Of a DNA stretch of 64,000 bases, positions 12,301 through 24,661 are shown one piece after another (within the stretch, counting starts at the first letter, position 1; each line of letters begins with the position of its first letter). The notes under the pieces are model-generated. The model saw only the letters and a program-made list of their open reading frames with translations. It did not search any database and was not told the DNA's origin. The stretch is from contig CAXHWN010002465.1 of the NCBI GenBank assembly GCA_964020975.1, forward strand, positions 954,001 to 1,018,000. Direction: 5' to 3'. A program made the position numbers and the translations under genes. The stretch is from Hermodice carunculata (lineage: Eukaryota > Annelida > Polychaeta > Eunicida > Amphinomidae).

Positions 12301-13314
12301 ATCTAGGCAGGGCCTAGGTTGGGGTTGTATTTGGGTGACTTTGTGCAAATTATTGAGGTCACAGGGTCAATTAGGTGAAATTGGTTTCCGTTCGATAAGT
12401 CATGAAGAACTTGATGGAATTTGATGAAACTTGGTAAGATTATGTATCTAGGCAAGACCTAGCTTGGGATTGTAGTTGGATGACTTTGAGCAAATTCTCA
12501 AGGTCAGAGGGTCACTAATGCGAAATTGGTTTCCGTTCGATAAGTCATGAAGAACTTGACGGAATTTGATGAAACTTATTAGGATTATGTATCCGGGCAA
12601 GACCTAGCTTGATATTGTATTGGGATGACCTTGAGCGAATTCTCAATGTCACAGGGTCACTTATGTGAAATGGGTTTCCGTGCGATAAGTCATGAAGAGC
12701 AATATGGAATTTTATGAAACTTGGAGGGATCATGTATCTTGGTAAGACCTAAGTTGGGATTGTATTTGGGTGACCTTGAGCGAATGTTAAAGGTCACAGG
12801 GTCACTTATGTGAAATTGGTTTCTGTTCGATAAGTCATGAAAAACTTGATGGAATTTGATGAAACTTGGTAGGATAATGTATCTCGGCAAGACCTAAGTT
12901 GTGATTGTATTTGGATGACCTTGAGAGAATTGTCGAGGTCACAAGGTCACTTATGTGAAATTGGTTTCCGTTCGATAAGTCATGAAGAACTTGATGGAAT
13001 TTGATGAAACTTGGAGAGGTTATGTATCTAGGCAGGACCTAGGTTGGGGTTGTATTTGGGTGACTTTGAGCAAATTATTGAGGTCACAGGGTCACTTATG
13101 TGAAATTGGTTTCCATTCGATGAGTCATGAAGAACTTGATGGAATTTGATGAAACTTGGTAGGACTATGTATCTTAACAAGACCTAGGTTGGGATTGTAT
13201 TTGGATGACCTTGATGGAATTTTCAAGGTCACAGGGTCACTTATGCGAAATTGGTTTCCGTTCGATAGGTCGTGAAGAACTTGATGGAATTTGATGAAAC
13301 TTGGAAAGGTTATG
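9400..13314 (+). repeat. 27-monomer higher-order unit, copy 1 (3,915 bp)
   Basis: Every distinctive variant from about 9.4 to 13.3 kb recurs exactly 3,915 bases (27 x 145) downstream. Examples are GGACGGGTTATG at 9822/13737, GTAATGAATAAC near 10517/14432, the TTCTTTTCG monomer near 10938/14853, and GGCAGGGCCTAGG near 12305/16220. Boundaries are approximate because they lie inside near-identical monomers; the left edge is where 9.36 kb stops matching 13.28 kb. I counted roughly twenty single-base differences between copies 1 and 2, so identity is about 99.5% by eye. Confidence 0.9.
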
Positions 13315-16300
13315 TATCTTGGCAAGATCTAAGTTGTGATTGTATTTGGGTGACTTTGAGCAAATTATTGAGGTCACAGGGTCAATTAGGTGAAATTGGT
13401 TTCTGTTCGATAAGTCATGAAGAACTTGATGGAATTTGATGAAACTTGGTAGAATTATTTATCCAGGCAAGACCTAGGTTGGGATTGTATTTGGATGACC
13501 GTGAGCGAATTGTCAAGGTCACAGGGTCACTTATGTGAAATTGGTTTCCGTGCGATTAGTCATGAAGAGCAGGGTGGAATTTTATGAAACTTGGAAGGAT
13601 TATGTATCTTGGTAAGACCTAGGTTGGGATTGTATTTGGGTGACCTTGAGCGAATGTTAAAGGTCACAGGGTCACTTATGTGAAATTGGTTTCTGTTCGA
13701 TAAGTCATGAAGAACTTGATGGAATTTGATGAAACTTGGACGGGTTATGTATCTAGGCAGGACCTAGGTTGAGATTGAATTTGGATGACCTTGATCGAAT
13801 TCACAAGGTAACAGGGTCACTTATGTGAAATTGGTTTCCGTTCGATAAGTCGTGAAGAACTTGATGGAATTTAATGAAACTTGGAAAGGTTATGTATCTA
13901 GGCAGGACCTAGGTTGGGGTTGTATTTGGGTGACTTTGAGCAAATTATTGAGGTCACAGGGTCAATTAGGGGAAATTGGTTTCCGTTTGATAAGTCATGA
14001 AGAACTTGATGGAATTTGATGAAACTTGGTTAGATTATGTATTTAGGCAAGACCTAGGTTGGGATTGTAGTTGGATGACCTTGAGCAAATTCTCAAGGTC
14101 AAAGGGTCACTTATGCGATGTTGGTTTCCGTTCGATAAATCGTGAAGAACTTGATGGAATTTGATGATACTTGGAAAGGTTATGTATCTACGCAGGACCT
14201 AGGCTGGGGTTGTATTTGGGTGGCTTTGAGCAAATTATTGAGGTCACAGGGTCAATTAGGTGAAATTGGTTTCCGTTCGATAAGTCATGAAGAACTTGAT
14301 GGAATTTGATGAAACTTGGTAAGGTTATGTATCTACGCAAGACCTAGGATGGGATTGTAGTTGGATGACCTTGAGCAAATTCTCAAGGTCACAGGGTCAC
14401 TTATGCAAAATTGGTTTCCGTTCGATAAGTAATGAATAACTTGATGGAATTTTATGAAACTTGTTAGGATTATGTATCTAGGCAAGACCTAGGTTGGAGT
14501 TGTATTTGGGTGACGTTGAGTGAATTTTAAAGGTCACAGGGTCACTTATGTGAAATTGGTTTCCATTCGATGAGTCATGAAGAACTTGATGGAATTTGAT
14601 GAAACTTGGTAGGTTTATGTATCCGGGCAAGACCTAGGTTGTAATTGTATCTGGATGACCTTGAGCGAATTCTCAAGGTCACATGGTCACTTATGTGAAA
14701 TTGGTTTCCGTGTGATAAGTCATGAAGAACAGGATGGAATTTTATGAAACTTGGAAGTATCATGTATCTTGTTAAGACCTAGGGTTGGATTGTTTTTGGG
14801 TGACCTTGAGCGAATGTTAAAGGTCACAGGGTCACTTATGTGAAATTGGTTTCTTTTCGATAAGTCATGAAGAACTTGATGGAATTTGATGAAACTTGGA
14901 AGGGTTATGTATCTAGGCAGGACCTAGGTTGAGATAGAATTTGGATGACCTTGATCGAATTCACAAGGTCACAGGGTCACTTATGTGAAATTGGTTTCCG
15001 TTCGATAAGTCATGAAGAACTTGATGGAATTTGATAAAACTTGGTAGGATAATGTATCTTGGCAAGACCTAAGCTGTGCTTGTATTTGGATGACCTTGAG
15101 CGAATTGTGGAGGTCAGAAGGTCACTTATGTGAAATTGGTTTCTGTTCGATAAGTCATGAAGAACTTGATGGAATTTGATGAAACTTGGAAAGGTTATGT
15201 ATCTAGGCAGGACCTAGGTTGGGGTTGTATTTGGGTGACTTTGAGCAAATTATTGAGGTCACAGGGTCACTTATGTTAAATTGGTTTCCGTTCGATAAGT
15301 CATGAAGAACTTGATGGAATTTGATGAAACTTGGTAGGATTATGTTTCCGGGCAAGACCTAGGTTGGGATTGTATTTGGGTGACCTTCAGTGAATTTTAT
15401 AGGTCACAGGGTCACTTATGTGAAATTAGTTTCCATTCGATCAGTCGTGAAGAACTTGATGGAATTTGATGAAACTTGGAAAGGTTATGTATCTTGGCAA
15501 GATCTAAGTTGTGGTTGTATTCGGGTGACTTTGAGCAAATTATTGAGGTCACAGGGTCAATTAGGTCAAATTGGTTTCCGTTCGATAAGTCATGAAGAAC
15601 TTGATGGAATTTGATGAAACTTGGTAGAATTATTTATCCAGGCAAGACCTAGGTTGGGATTGTATTTGGATGACCGTGAGCGAATTCTCAAGGTCACAGG
15701 GTCACTTATGTGAAATTGGTTTCCGTGCGATAAGTCATGAAGAGCAGGATGGAATTTTATGAAACTTGGAAGGATCATGTATCTTGGTAAGACCTAGGTT
15801 GGGATTGTATTTGGGTGACCTTAAGCGAATGTTAAAGGTCACAGGGTCACTTATGTGAAATTGGTTTCTGTTCGATAAGTCATGAAGAACTTGATGGAAT
15901 TTGATGAAACTTGGTAGGATAATGTATCTTGGCAAGACCTAAGTTGTGATTGTATTTGGGTGACGTTGAGCGAATTGTCGAGGTCAAAAGGTCACTTATG
16001 TGAAATTGGTTTCCGTTCGATAAGTCGTGAAGAACTTGATGGAATTTGATGAAACTTGGTAGGATAATGTATCTTGGCAAGACCTAAGTTGTAATTGTAT
16101 TTGGATGACCTTGAGTGAATTGTCGAGGTCACAAGGTCACTTATGTGAAATTGGTTTCCTTTCGATAAGTCGTGAAGAACTTGATGGAATTTGATGAAAC
16201 TTGGAAAGGTTATGTATCTAGGCAGGGCCTAGGTTGGGGTTGTATTTGGGTGACTTTGAGCAAATTATTGAGGTCACAGGGTCAATTAGGTGAAATTGGT

Positions 16301-17229
16301 TTCCGTTCGATAAGTCATGAAGAACTTGATGGAATTTGATGAAACTTGGTAAGATTATGTATCTAGGCAAGACCTAGCTTGGGATTGTAGTTGGATGACT
16401 TTGAGCAAATTCTCAAGGTCAGAGGGTCACTAATGCGAAATTGGTTTCCGTTCGATAAGTCATGAAGAACTTGACGGAATTTGATGAAACTTATTAGGAT
16501 TATGTATCCGGGCAAGACCTAGCTTGATATTGTATTGGGATGACCTTGAGCGAATTCTCAATGTCACAGGGTCACTTATGTGAAATGGGTTTCCGTGCGA
16601 TAAGTCATGAAGAGCAATATGGAATTTTATGAAACTTGGAAGGATCATGTATCTTGGTAAGACCTAAGTTGGGATTGTATTTGGGTGACCTTGAGCGAAT
16701 GTTAAAGGTCACAGGGTCACTTATGTGAAATTGGTTTCTGTTCGATAAGTCATGAAAAACTTGATGGAATTTGATGAAACTTGGTAGGATAATGTATCTC
16801 GGCAAGACCTAAGTTGTGATTGTATTTGGATGACCTTGAGAGAATTGTCGAGGTCACAAGGTCACTTATGTGAAATTGGTTTCCGTTCGATAAGTCATGA
16901 AGAACTTGATGGAATTTGATGAAACTTGGAGAGGTTATGTATCTAGGCAGGACCTAGGTTGGGGTTGTATTTGGGTGACTTTGAGCAAATTATTGAGGTC
17001 ACAGGGTCACTTATGTGAAATTGGTTTCCATTCGATGAGTCATGAAGAACTTGATGGAATTTGATGAAACTTGGTAGGACTATGTATCTTAACAAGACCT
17101 AGGTTGGGATTGTATTTGGATGACATTGATGGAATTTTCAAGGTCACAGGGTCACTTATGCGAAATTGGTTTCCGTTCGATAGGTCGTGAAGAACTTGAT
17201 GGAATTTGATGAAACTTGGAAAGGTTATA
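13315..17229 (+). repeat. 27-monomer higher-order unit, copy 2 (3,915 bp)
   Basis: This is a direct tandem repeat of the preceding 3.9 kb with the same monomer order. Private changes include CGATGTTGG near 14116, CACAGGGTC near 15406 where copy 1 has CACATGGTC, and GACATTGATGG near 17122. The constant offset without length drift shows that no indel separates the two copies. The likely mechanism is unequal exchange between sister or homologous arrays. Confidence 0.9.
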
Positions 17230-17606
17230 TATCTTGGCAAGATCTAAGTTGTGATTGTATTTGGGTGACTTTGAGCAAATTATTGAGGTCACAGGGTCAA
17301 TTAGGTGAAATTGGTTTCCGTTCGATAAGTCATGAAGAACTTGATGGAATTTGATGAAACTTGGTAGAATTATTTATCCAGGCAAGACCTAGGTTGGGAT
17401 TGTATTTGGATGACCGTGAGCGAATTGTCAAGGTCACAGGGTCACTTATGTGAAATTGGTTTCCGTGCGATTAGTCATGAAGAGCAGGGTGGAATTTTAT
17501 GAAACTTGGAAGGATCATGTATCTTGGTAAGACCTAGGTTGGGATTGTATTTGGGTGACCTTGAGCGAATGTTAAAGGTCACAGGGTCACTTATGTGAAA
17601 TTGGTT
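17230..17606 (+). repeat. Partial third copy of the 27-monomer unit (about 2.6 monomers)
   Basis: The sequence after copy 2 matches the start of copy 2 with the same 3,915 offset. It includes GGTAGAATTATTTATCC near 17363 and the paired variants GTGCGATTAG and GAGCAGGGTGG near 17466-17490. It diverges within the GGTTTC block at about 17606, where copy 2 has TTCTGTTCG and this copy switches to TTCCGTGCG. That point is also the left edge of the central domain with the AAGAACTAGG variant. Confidence 0.8.
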
Positions 17607-19322
17607 TCCGTGCGATAAGTCATAAAGAACAGGATGGAATTTTATGAAACTTGGAATGATCATGTATCTTGGTAAGAACTAGGTTGGGATTGTAAAGGTC
17701 ACAGGGTCACTTATGTGAAATTGGTTTCTTTTCGATAAGTAATAAAGAACTTGATGGAATTTGATGAAACTTGGAATGGTTATGTATCTAGGCAGGACCT
17801 AGGTTGGGATTGAATTTGGATGACTTTGATCGAATTCACAAGGTAACAGGGTCACTTATGCGAAATTGGTTTCCGTTCAATAAGTCATGAAGAACTTGAT
17901 GGAATTTGATGAAACTTGGATAGATTATGTATCTAGGCATGACCTAGGTTGGGATCGTAGTTGGATGACCTTGAGCAAATTCTCAAGGTCACAGGGTCAC
18001 TTATGCGAAGTTGGTTTCCGTTCGATAAGTCGTGAAGAACTTGATGGAATTTGATGATACTTGGAAAGGTTATGTATCTAGGCAGGACCTAGGTTGGGGT
18101 TGTATTTGGGTGACTTTGAGCAAATTATTGAGGTCACAGGGTCAATTAGGTGAAATTGGTTTCCGTTCGATAAGTCATGAAGAACTTGATGGAATTTGAT
18201 GAAACTTGGTAAGATTATGTATCAAGGCTAGACCTAGGTTGGGATTGTATTTGGATGACCTGCAGCAAATTCTCAAGGTCACAGGGTCACTTATGCGAAA
18301 TTGGTTTCCGTTCGATAAGTCATGAAGAACTCTAAGGAATTTTATGAAACTTGGTAGGATTATGTATCCGGGCAAGGCCTAGGTTGTAATTATATTTGGA
18401 TGACCTTGAGCGAATTTTCAAGGTCACAGGGTCACTTATGTGAAATTGGTTTCCGTGCGATAAGTCATAAAGAACAGGATGGAATTTTATGAAACTTGGA
18501 AGGATCATGTATCTTGGTAAGAACTAGGTTGGGATTGTATTTGGGTGACCTTGAGCGAATGTTAAAGGTCACAGGGTCACTTATGTGAAATTGGTTTCTT
18601 TTCGATAAGTCATGAAGAACTTGATGGAATTTGATGAAACTTGGAAGGGTTATGTATCTAGGCAAGACCTAGGTTGGGATTGTATTTGGGTGACTTTGAG
18701 CAAATTATTGAGGTCACAGGGTCAATTAGGTGAAATTGGTTTCCGTTCGATAAGTCATGAAGAACTTGATGGAATTTGATGAAACTTGGTAAGATTATGT
18801 ATCTAGGCAAGACCTAGGTTGCGATTGTAGTTGGATGACCTTGAGCAAATTCTCAAGGTCACAGGGTCACTTATGCGTAATTGGTTTCCGTTCGATAAGT
18901 CATGAAGAACTTGAGGGAATTTGATGATACTTGGAAAGGTTATGTATCTGGGCAAGACCTAGGTTGGTATTGTATTTGGGTGACCTTGAGTGAATTTTAA
19001 AGGTCACAGGGTCACTTATGTGAAATTGGTTTCCATTCGATGAGTCATGAAGAACTTGAAGGAATTTGATGAAACTTGGTAGGATTATGTATCCGGGCAA
19101 GACCTAGGTTTTAATTGTATTTGGATGACCTTGAGCGAATTCTCAAGGTCACAGGGTCACTTATGTGAAATTGGTTTCCGTGCGATAAGTCATAAAGAAC
19201 AGGATGGAATTTTATGAAACTTGGAAGGATCATGTATCTTGGTAAGAACTAGGTTGGGATTGTATTTGGGTGACCTTGAGCGAATGTTAAAGGTCACAGG
19301 GTCACTTATGTGAAATTGGTTT
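17607..19322 (+). repeat. Transition block between the 27-mer unit and the 9-kb unit
   Basis: About twelve satellite monomers. The AAGAACTAGG form first appears here (near 17674), as does the first 25-bp-deleted monomer (near 17690). Two nearly equal dimers lie 725 bases (five monomers) apart, roughly 18.36-18.66 kb and 19.09-19.39 kb: a TCCGGGC monomer, then GAACAGGATGG, then TTCTTTTCG. The three monomers between them are not copies of those further left, so this is a repeated dimer and not a clean five-monomer duplication. No gene is seen. Confidence 0.75.
17680..17710 (+). repeat. 25-bp-deleted (120-bp) monomer
   Basis: GGGATTGTA is joined directly to AAGGTCACAGG, removing the TTTGGGTGACCTTGAGCGAA segment and a few following bases (25 bp) relative to neighbours. 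The deletion removes the left arm of the TGACCTTGAG dyad. GTA and GTTA at the two edges give short microhomology. The same junction occurs near 20856, 29822 and 41832, once in each giant unit. Confidence 0.9.
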
Positions 19323-20845
19323 CTTTTCGATAAGTCATGAAGAACTTGATGGAATTTGATGAAACTTGGAAGGGTTATGTATCTAGGCAAGACCTAGGTT
19401 AGGGTTGTATTTGGGTGACTTTGAGCAAATTATTGAGGTAACAGGGTCAATTAGGTGAAATTGGTTTCCGTTCGATAAGTCATGAAGAACTTGATGGAAT
19501 TTGATGAAACTTGGTAAGATTATGTATCTAGGCAAGACCTAGGTTGGGATTGTAGTTGGATGACCTTGAGCAAATTCTCAAGGTCACAGGGTCACTTATG
19601 AGAAATTGGTTTCCGTTCGATAAGTCGTGAAGAACTTGATGGAATTTGATGAAACTTGGTAGGATAATGTATCTTGGCAAGACCTAAGTTGTAATTGTAT
19701 TTGGATGACCTTGAGCGAATTGTGGAGGTCACAAGGTCACTTATGTGAAATTGTTTTCCGTTCGATAAGTCATGCAGAACTTGATGGAATTTGATGAAAC
19801 TTGGTAGGATTATGTATAAAGGCAAGACCTAGGTTGGAATTGTATTTGGGTGACCTTGAGTGAATTTTAAAGGTCACAGGGTCACTTATGTGAAATTGGT
19901 TTCCATTCGATGAGTCATGAAGAACTTGATGGAATTTGATGAAACTTGGTAGGACTATGTATCTTGGCAAGACCTAGGTTGGGATTGTATTTGGATGACC
20001 TTGATGGAATTGTCAAGGTCACAAGGTCACTTATGCGAAATTGGTTTCCGTTCCATAAGTCATGAAGAACTTGATGGAATTTGATGAAACTTGGAAAGGT
20101 TATGTATCTTGGCAAGATCTAAGTTGTGGTTGTATTTGGGTGACTTTGATCAAATTATAGAGGTCACAGGGTCAATTAGGTGAAATTGGTTTCCGTTCGA
20201 TAAGTCATTAAGAACTTGATGGAATTTGATGAAACTTGGTTAGATTATGTATCTAGGCAAGACCTAGATTGGGATCGTAGTTGGATGACCTTGAGCAAAT
20301 TCTCAAGGTCACAGGGTCACTTATGCGAAATTGGTTCCCTTCTATAAGTCGTGAAGAACTTGATGGAATTTGATGATACTTGGAAAGGTTATGTATCTAG
20401 GCAGGACCTAGGTTGGGGTTGTATTTAGGTGACTTTGAGCAAATTATTGAGGTCACAGGGTCAATTAGTTGAAATTGGTTTCCGTTCGATAAGTTGTGAG
20501 GAACTTGATGGAATTTGATGAAACTTGGTACGATTATGTATCTAGGCAAGACCTAGGTTGGAATTGTATTTGGGTGACCTTGAGTGAATTTTAAAGGTCA
20601 CAGGGTCACTTATGTGAAATTGGTTTCCATTCGATGAGTCATGAAGAACTTGATGGAATTTGATGAAATTTGGTAGGATTATGTATCCGGGCAAGACCTA
20701 GGTTTTAATTGTATTTGGATGACCTTGAGCGAATTCTCAAGATCACAGGGTCACTTATGTGAAATTGGTTTCCGTGCGATAAGTCATAAAGAACAGGATG
20801 GAATATTATGAAACTTGGAAGGATCATGTATCTTGGTAAGAACTA

Positions 20846-20876
20846 GGTTGGGATTGTAAAGGTCACAGGGTCACTT
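20846..20876 (+). repeat. 25-bp-deleted monomer in U1
   Basis: Same deletion junction as near 17690, here within U1. It accounts for most of the difference between 62 x 145 and the observed 8,966-bp spacing of U1 and U2. Copies at about 29822 (U2) and 41832 (U3) show that it predates both duplications. Confidence 0.9.
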
Positions 20877-23800
20877 ATGTGAAATTGGTTTCTGTTCGAT
20901 TAGTCATGAAGAACTTGATGGAATTTGATGAAACTTGGAAGGGTTATGTATCTAGGCAGGACCTAGGTTGGTATTGAATTTGGATGACCTTGATCGAATT
21001 CACAAGGTAACAGGGTCACTTATGCGAAATTGGTTTCCGTTCAATAAGTCATGAAGAACTTGATGGAATTTGATGAAACTTGGTAGGATAATGTATTTAG
21101 GCAAGACCTAGGTTATGATTGTATTTGGGTGACCTTGAGCGAATGTTAAAGATCACAGGGTCACTTATGTGAAATTGGTTTCTTTTCGATAAGTCATGAA
21201 GAACTTGATGGAATTTGATGAAACTTGGAAAGGTTATGTATCTAGGCAGGACCTAGGTTGGGGTTGTATTTGGGTGACTTTGAGCAAGTTATTGAGGTCA
21301 CAGGGTCAATTAGGTGAAATTGGTTTCCGTTCGATACGTCATGAAGAACTTGATGGAATTTGATGAAACTTGGTTAGATTATGTATCTAGGCAAGACCTA
21401 GGTTGGGATCGTAGTTGGATGACCTTGAGCAAATTCTCAAGGTCACAGGGTCACTAATGCGAAATTGGTTTCCGTTCGATAAGTCGTGAAGAACTTGAGG
21501 GAATTTGATGATACTTGGAAAGGTTATGTATCTAGGCAGGACCTAGGTTGGGGTTGTATTTGGGTGACTTTGAGCAAATTATTGAGGTCACAGGGTCAAT
21601 TAGGTGAAATTGATTTCCGTTCGATAAGTCGTGAAGAACTTGAGGGAATTTGATGAAACTTGGTTAGATTATGTATCTAGGCAAGACCTAGGTTGGGATT
21701 GTATTTGGGTGACCTTGAGCAAATTCTCAAGGTCACAGGGTCACTTATGCGAAATTGGTTTCCGTTCGATAAGTTGTGAAGAACTTGAGGGAATTTGATG
21801 ATACTTGGAAAGGTTATGTATCTAGGCAAGACCTAGGTTGGTATTGTATTTGGGTGACCTTGAGTGAATTTTAAAGGTCACAGGGTCACTTATGTGAAAT
21901 TGGTTTCCATTCGATGAGTCATGAAGAACTTGAAGGAATTTGATGAAACTTGGTAGGATTATGTATCCGGGCAAGACCTAGGTTGTAATTGTATTTGGAT
22001 GACCTTGAGCGAATTCTCAAGGTCACAGGGTCACTTATGTGAAATTGGTTTCCGTGCGATAAGTCATAAAGAACAGGATGGAATTTTATGAAACTTGGAA
22101 GGATCATGTTTCTTGGTAAGAACTAGGTTGGGATTGTATTTGGGTGACCTTGAGCGAATGTTAAAGGTCACAGGGTCACTTATGTGAAATTGGTTTCTTT
22201 TCGATAAGTCATGAAGAACTTGATGGAATTTGATGAAACTTGGAAGGGTTATGTATCTAGGCAAGAGCTAGGTTAGGGTTGTATTTGGGTGACTTTGAGC
22301 AAATTATTGAGGTAACAGGGTCAATTAGGTGAAATTGGTTTCCGTTCGATAAGTCATGAAGAACTCTATGGAATGTTATGAAACTTATTAGGATTATGTA
22401 TCTATGCAAGACCTAGGTTGGAATTGTATTTGGGTGACCTTGAGTGAATTTTAAAGGTCACAGGGTCACTTATGTGAAATTGGTTTCCATTCGATGAGTC
22501 ATGAAGAACTTGATGGAATTTGATGAAACTTGGTAGGATTATGTATCCGGGCAAGACCTATGTTGTAATTGTATTTGGATGACCTTGAGCGAATTCTCAA
22601 GGTCACAGGGTCACTTATGTGAAATTGGTTTCCGTGCGATAAGTCATAAAGAACAGGATGGAATTTTATTAAACTTGGAAGGATCATGTATCTTGGTAAG
22701 AACTAGGTTGGGATTGTATTTGGGTGACCTTGAGCGAATGTTAAAGGTCACAGGGTCACTTATGTGAAATTGGTTTCCGTTCGATAAGTCATGAAGAACT
22801 TGAGGGAATTTGATGAAACTTGGAAAGGTTATGTATCTAGGCAGGACCTAGGTTGGGGTTGTATTTGGGTGACTTTAAGCAAATTATTGAGGTCACAGGG
22901 TCAATTAGGTGAAATTGGTTTCCGTTCGATAAGTCATGAAGAACTTGATGGAATTTGATGAAACTTGGTAAGATTATGTATCTAGGCAAGACCTAGGTTG
23001 GGATTGAAGTTGGATGACCTTGAGCAAATTCTCAAGGTCACAGGGTCACTTATGCAAGTTTGGTTTCCGTTCGATAAGTCATGAAGAACTTGATGGAATT
23101 TGATGAAACTTGGTAGGATTATGTATCTAGACAAGACCTAGGTTGGGATTGTATTTGGATGACTGTGAGCGAATTCTCAAGATCACAGGGTCACTTATGC
23201 GAAATTGGTTTCCGTTCGATAAGTCATGAAGAACTTGATGGAATTTTATGAAACTTGGTAGGATTATGTATCTATGCAAGACCTAGGTTTTAATTGTATT
23301 TGGGTGACCTTGAGTGAATTTTAAAGGTCACAGGGTCACTTATGTGAAATTGGTTTCCATTCGATGAGTCATGAAGAACTTGATGGAATTTGATGAAACT
23401 TGGTAGGATTATGTATCCGGGCAAGACCTAGGTTGTAATTGTATTTGGATGACCTTGAGTGAATTCTCAAGGTCACAGGGTCACTTATGTGAAATTGGTT
23501 TCCGTGCGATAAGTCATAAAGAACTTGGTGGAATTTTATGAAACTTGGAAGGATCATGTATCTTGGTAAGAACTAGGTTGGGGATGTATTTGGGTGACCT
23601 TGAGCGAATGTTAAAGGTCACAGGGTCACTTATGTGAAATTGGTTTCTTTTCGATAAGTCATGAAAAACTTGATGGAATTTGATGAAACTTGGAAGGGTT
23701 ATATATCTAGGCAGGACCTAGGTTGGGATTGAATTTGGATGACCTTGATCGAATTCACAAGGTCACAGGGTCACTTATGCGAAATTGGTTTCCGTTCGAT

Positions 23801-24516
23801 AAGTCATGAAGAACTTGATGGAATTTGATGAAACTTGGTAAGATTATGTATCTAGGCAAGACCTAGGTTGGGATTGTATTTGCGTGACTTTGAGCAAATT
23901 ATTGAGGTCACAGGGTCAATTAGGTGAAATTGGTTTCCGTTCGATAAGTCATGAAGAACTTGATGGAATTTGATGAAACTTGGTAAGATTATGTATCTAG
24001 GCAAGACGTAGGTTGGGATTGTAGTTGGATGACCTTGAGCAAATTTTCAAGGTCACAAGGTCACTTATGCGAAATTGGTTTCCGTTCGATAAGTCATGAA
24101 AAACTTGATGGAATTTGATGAAACTTGGAAGGTTTATATATCTAGGCAGGACCTAGGTTGGGATTGAATTTGGATGACCTTGATCGAATTCACAAGGTCA
24201 CAGGGTCACTTATGCCAAATTGGTTTCCGTTCGATAAGTCATGAAGAACTTGATGGAATTTGATGAAACTTGGTAGGATAATGTATCTTGGCAAGACCTA
24301 AGTTGTGGTTGTATTTGGATGACCTTGAGCGAATTGTGGAGGTCACAAGGTCACTTATGTGAAATTAGTTTCCGTTCGATAAGTCATTTAGAACTTGATG
24401 GAATTTGATGAAACTTGGTAGGATTATGTATCTATGCAGGACCTAGGTTGTGGTTTTATTTGGGTGACTTTGAGCAAATTATTGAGGTCACAGGGTCAAT
24501 TAGGTGAAATTGGTTT

Positions 24517-24661
24517 CCGTTAGATAAGTCATGAAGAACTTGATGGAATTTGATGAAACTTGGTAAGATTATGTATCTAGGCAAGACCTATGTTGTGATT
24601 GTAGTTGGATGACCTTGAGCAAATTCTCAAGGTCACAGGGTCACTTATGCGAAATTGGTTT
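24517..24661 (+). repeat. Monomer present in U1 and absent from U2
   Basis: This 145-bp unit begins at the TTCCGTTAGATAAG variant and includes CCTATGTTGTGATTG. In U2 the sequence passes directly from the preceding monomer to the following TCCGGGCAGG monomer near 33480-33550. Copies at about 44.92 kb and 45.64 kb show that the monomer belongs to the ancestral order. The loss is an exact monomer excision, as expected from misaligned exchange. Confidence 0.85.

Noticed and set aside
19323-19339. Target-site duplications or terminal inverted repeats at the ends of the 9-kb unit, i.e. a mobile element
   Set aside because: Unit ends fall inside ordinary monomers with simple sequence continuity to the next copy. 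No terminal motif or foreign sequence is seen, so tandem duplication explains it.
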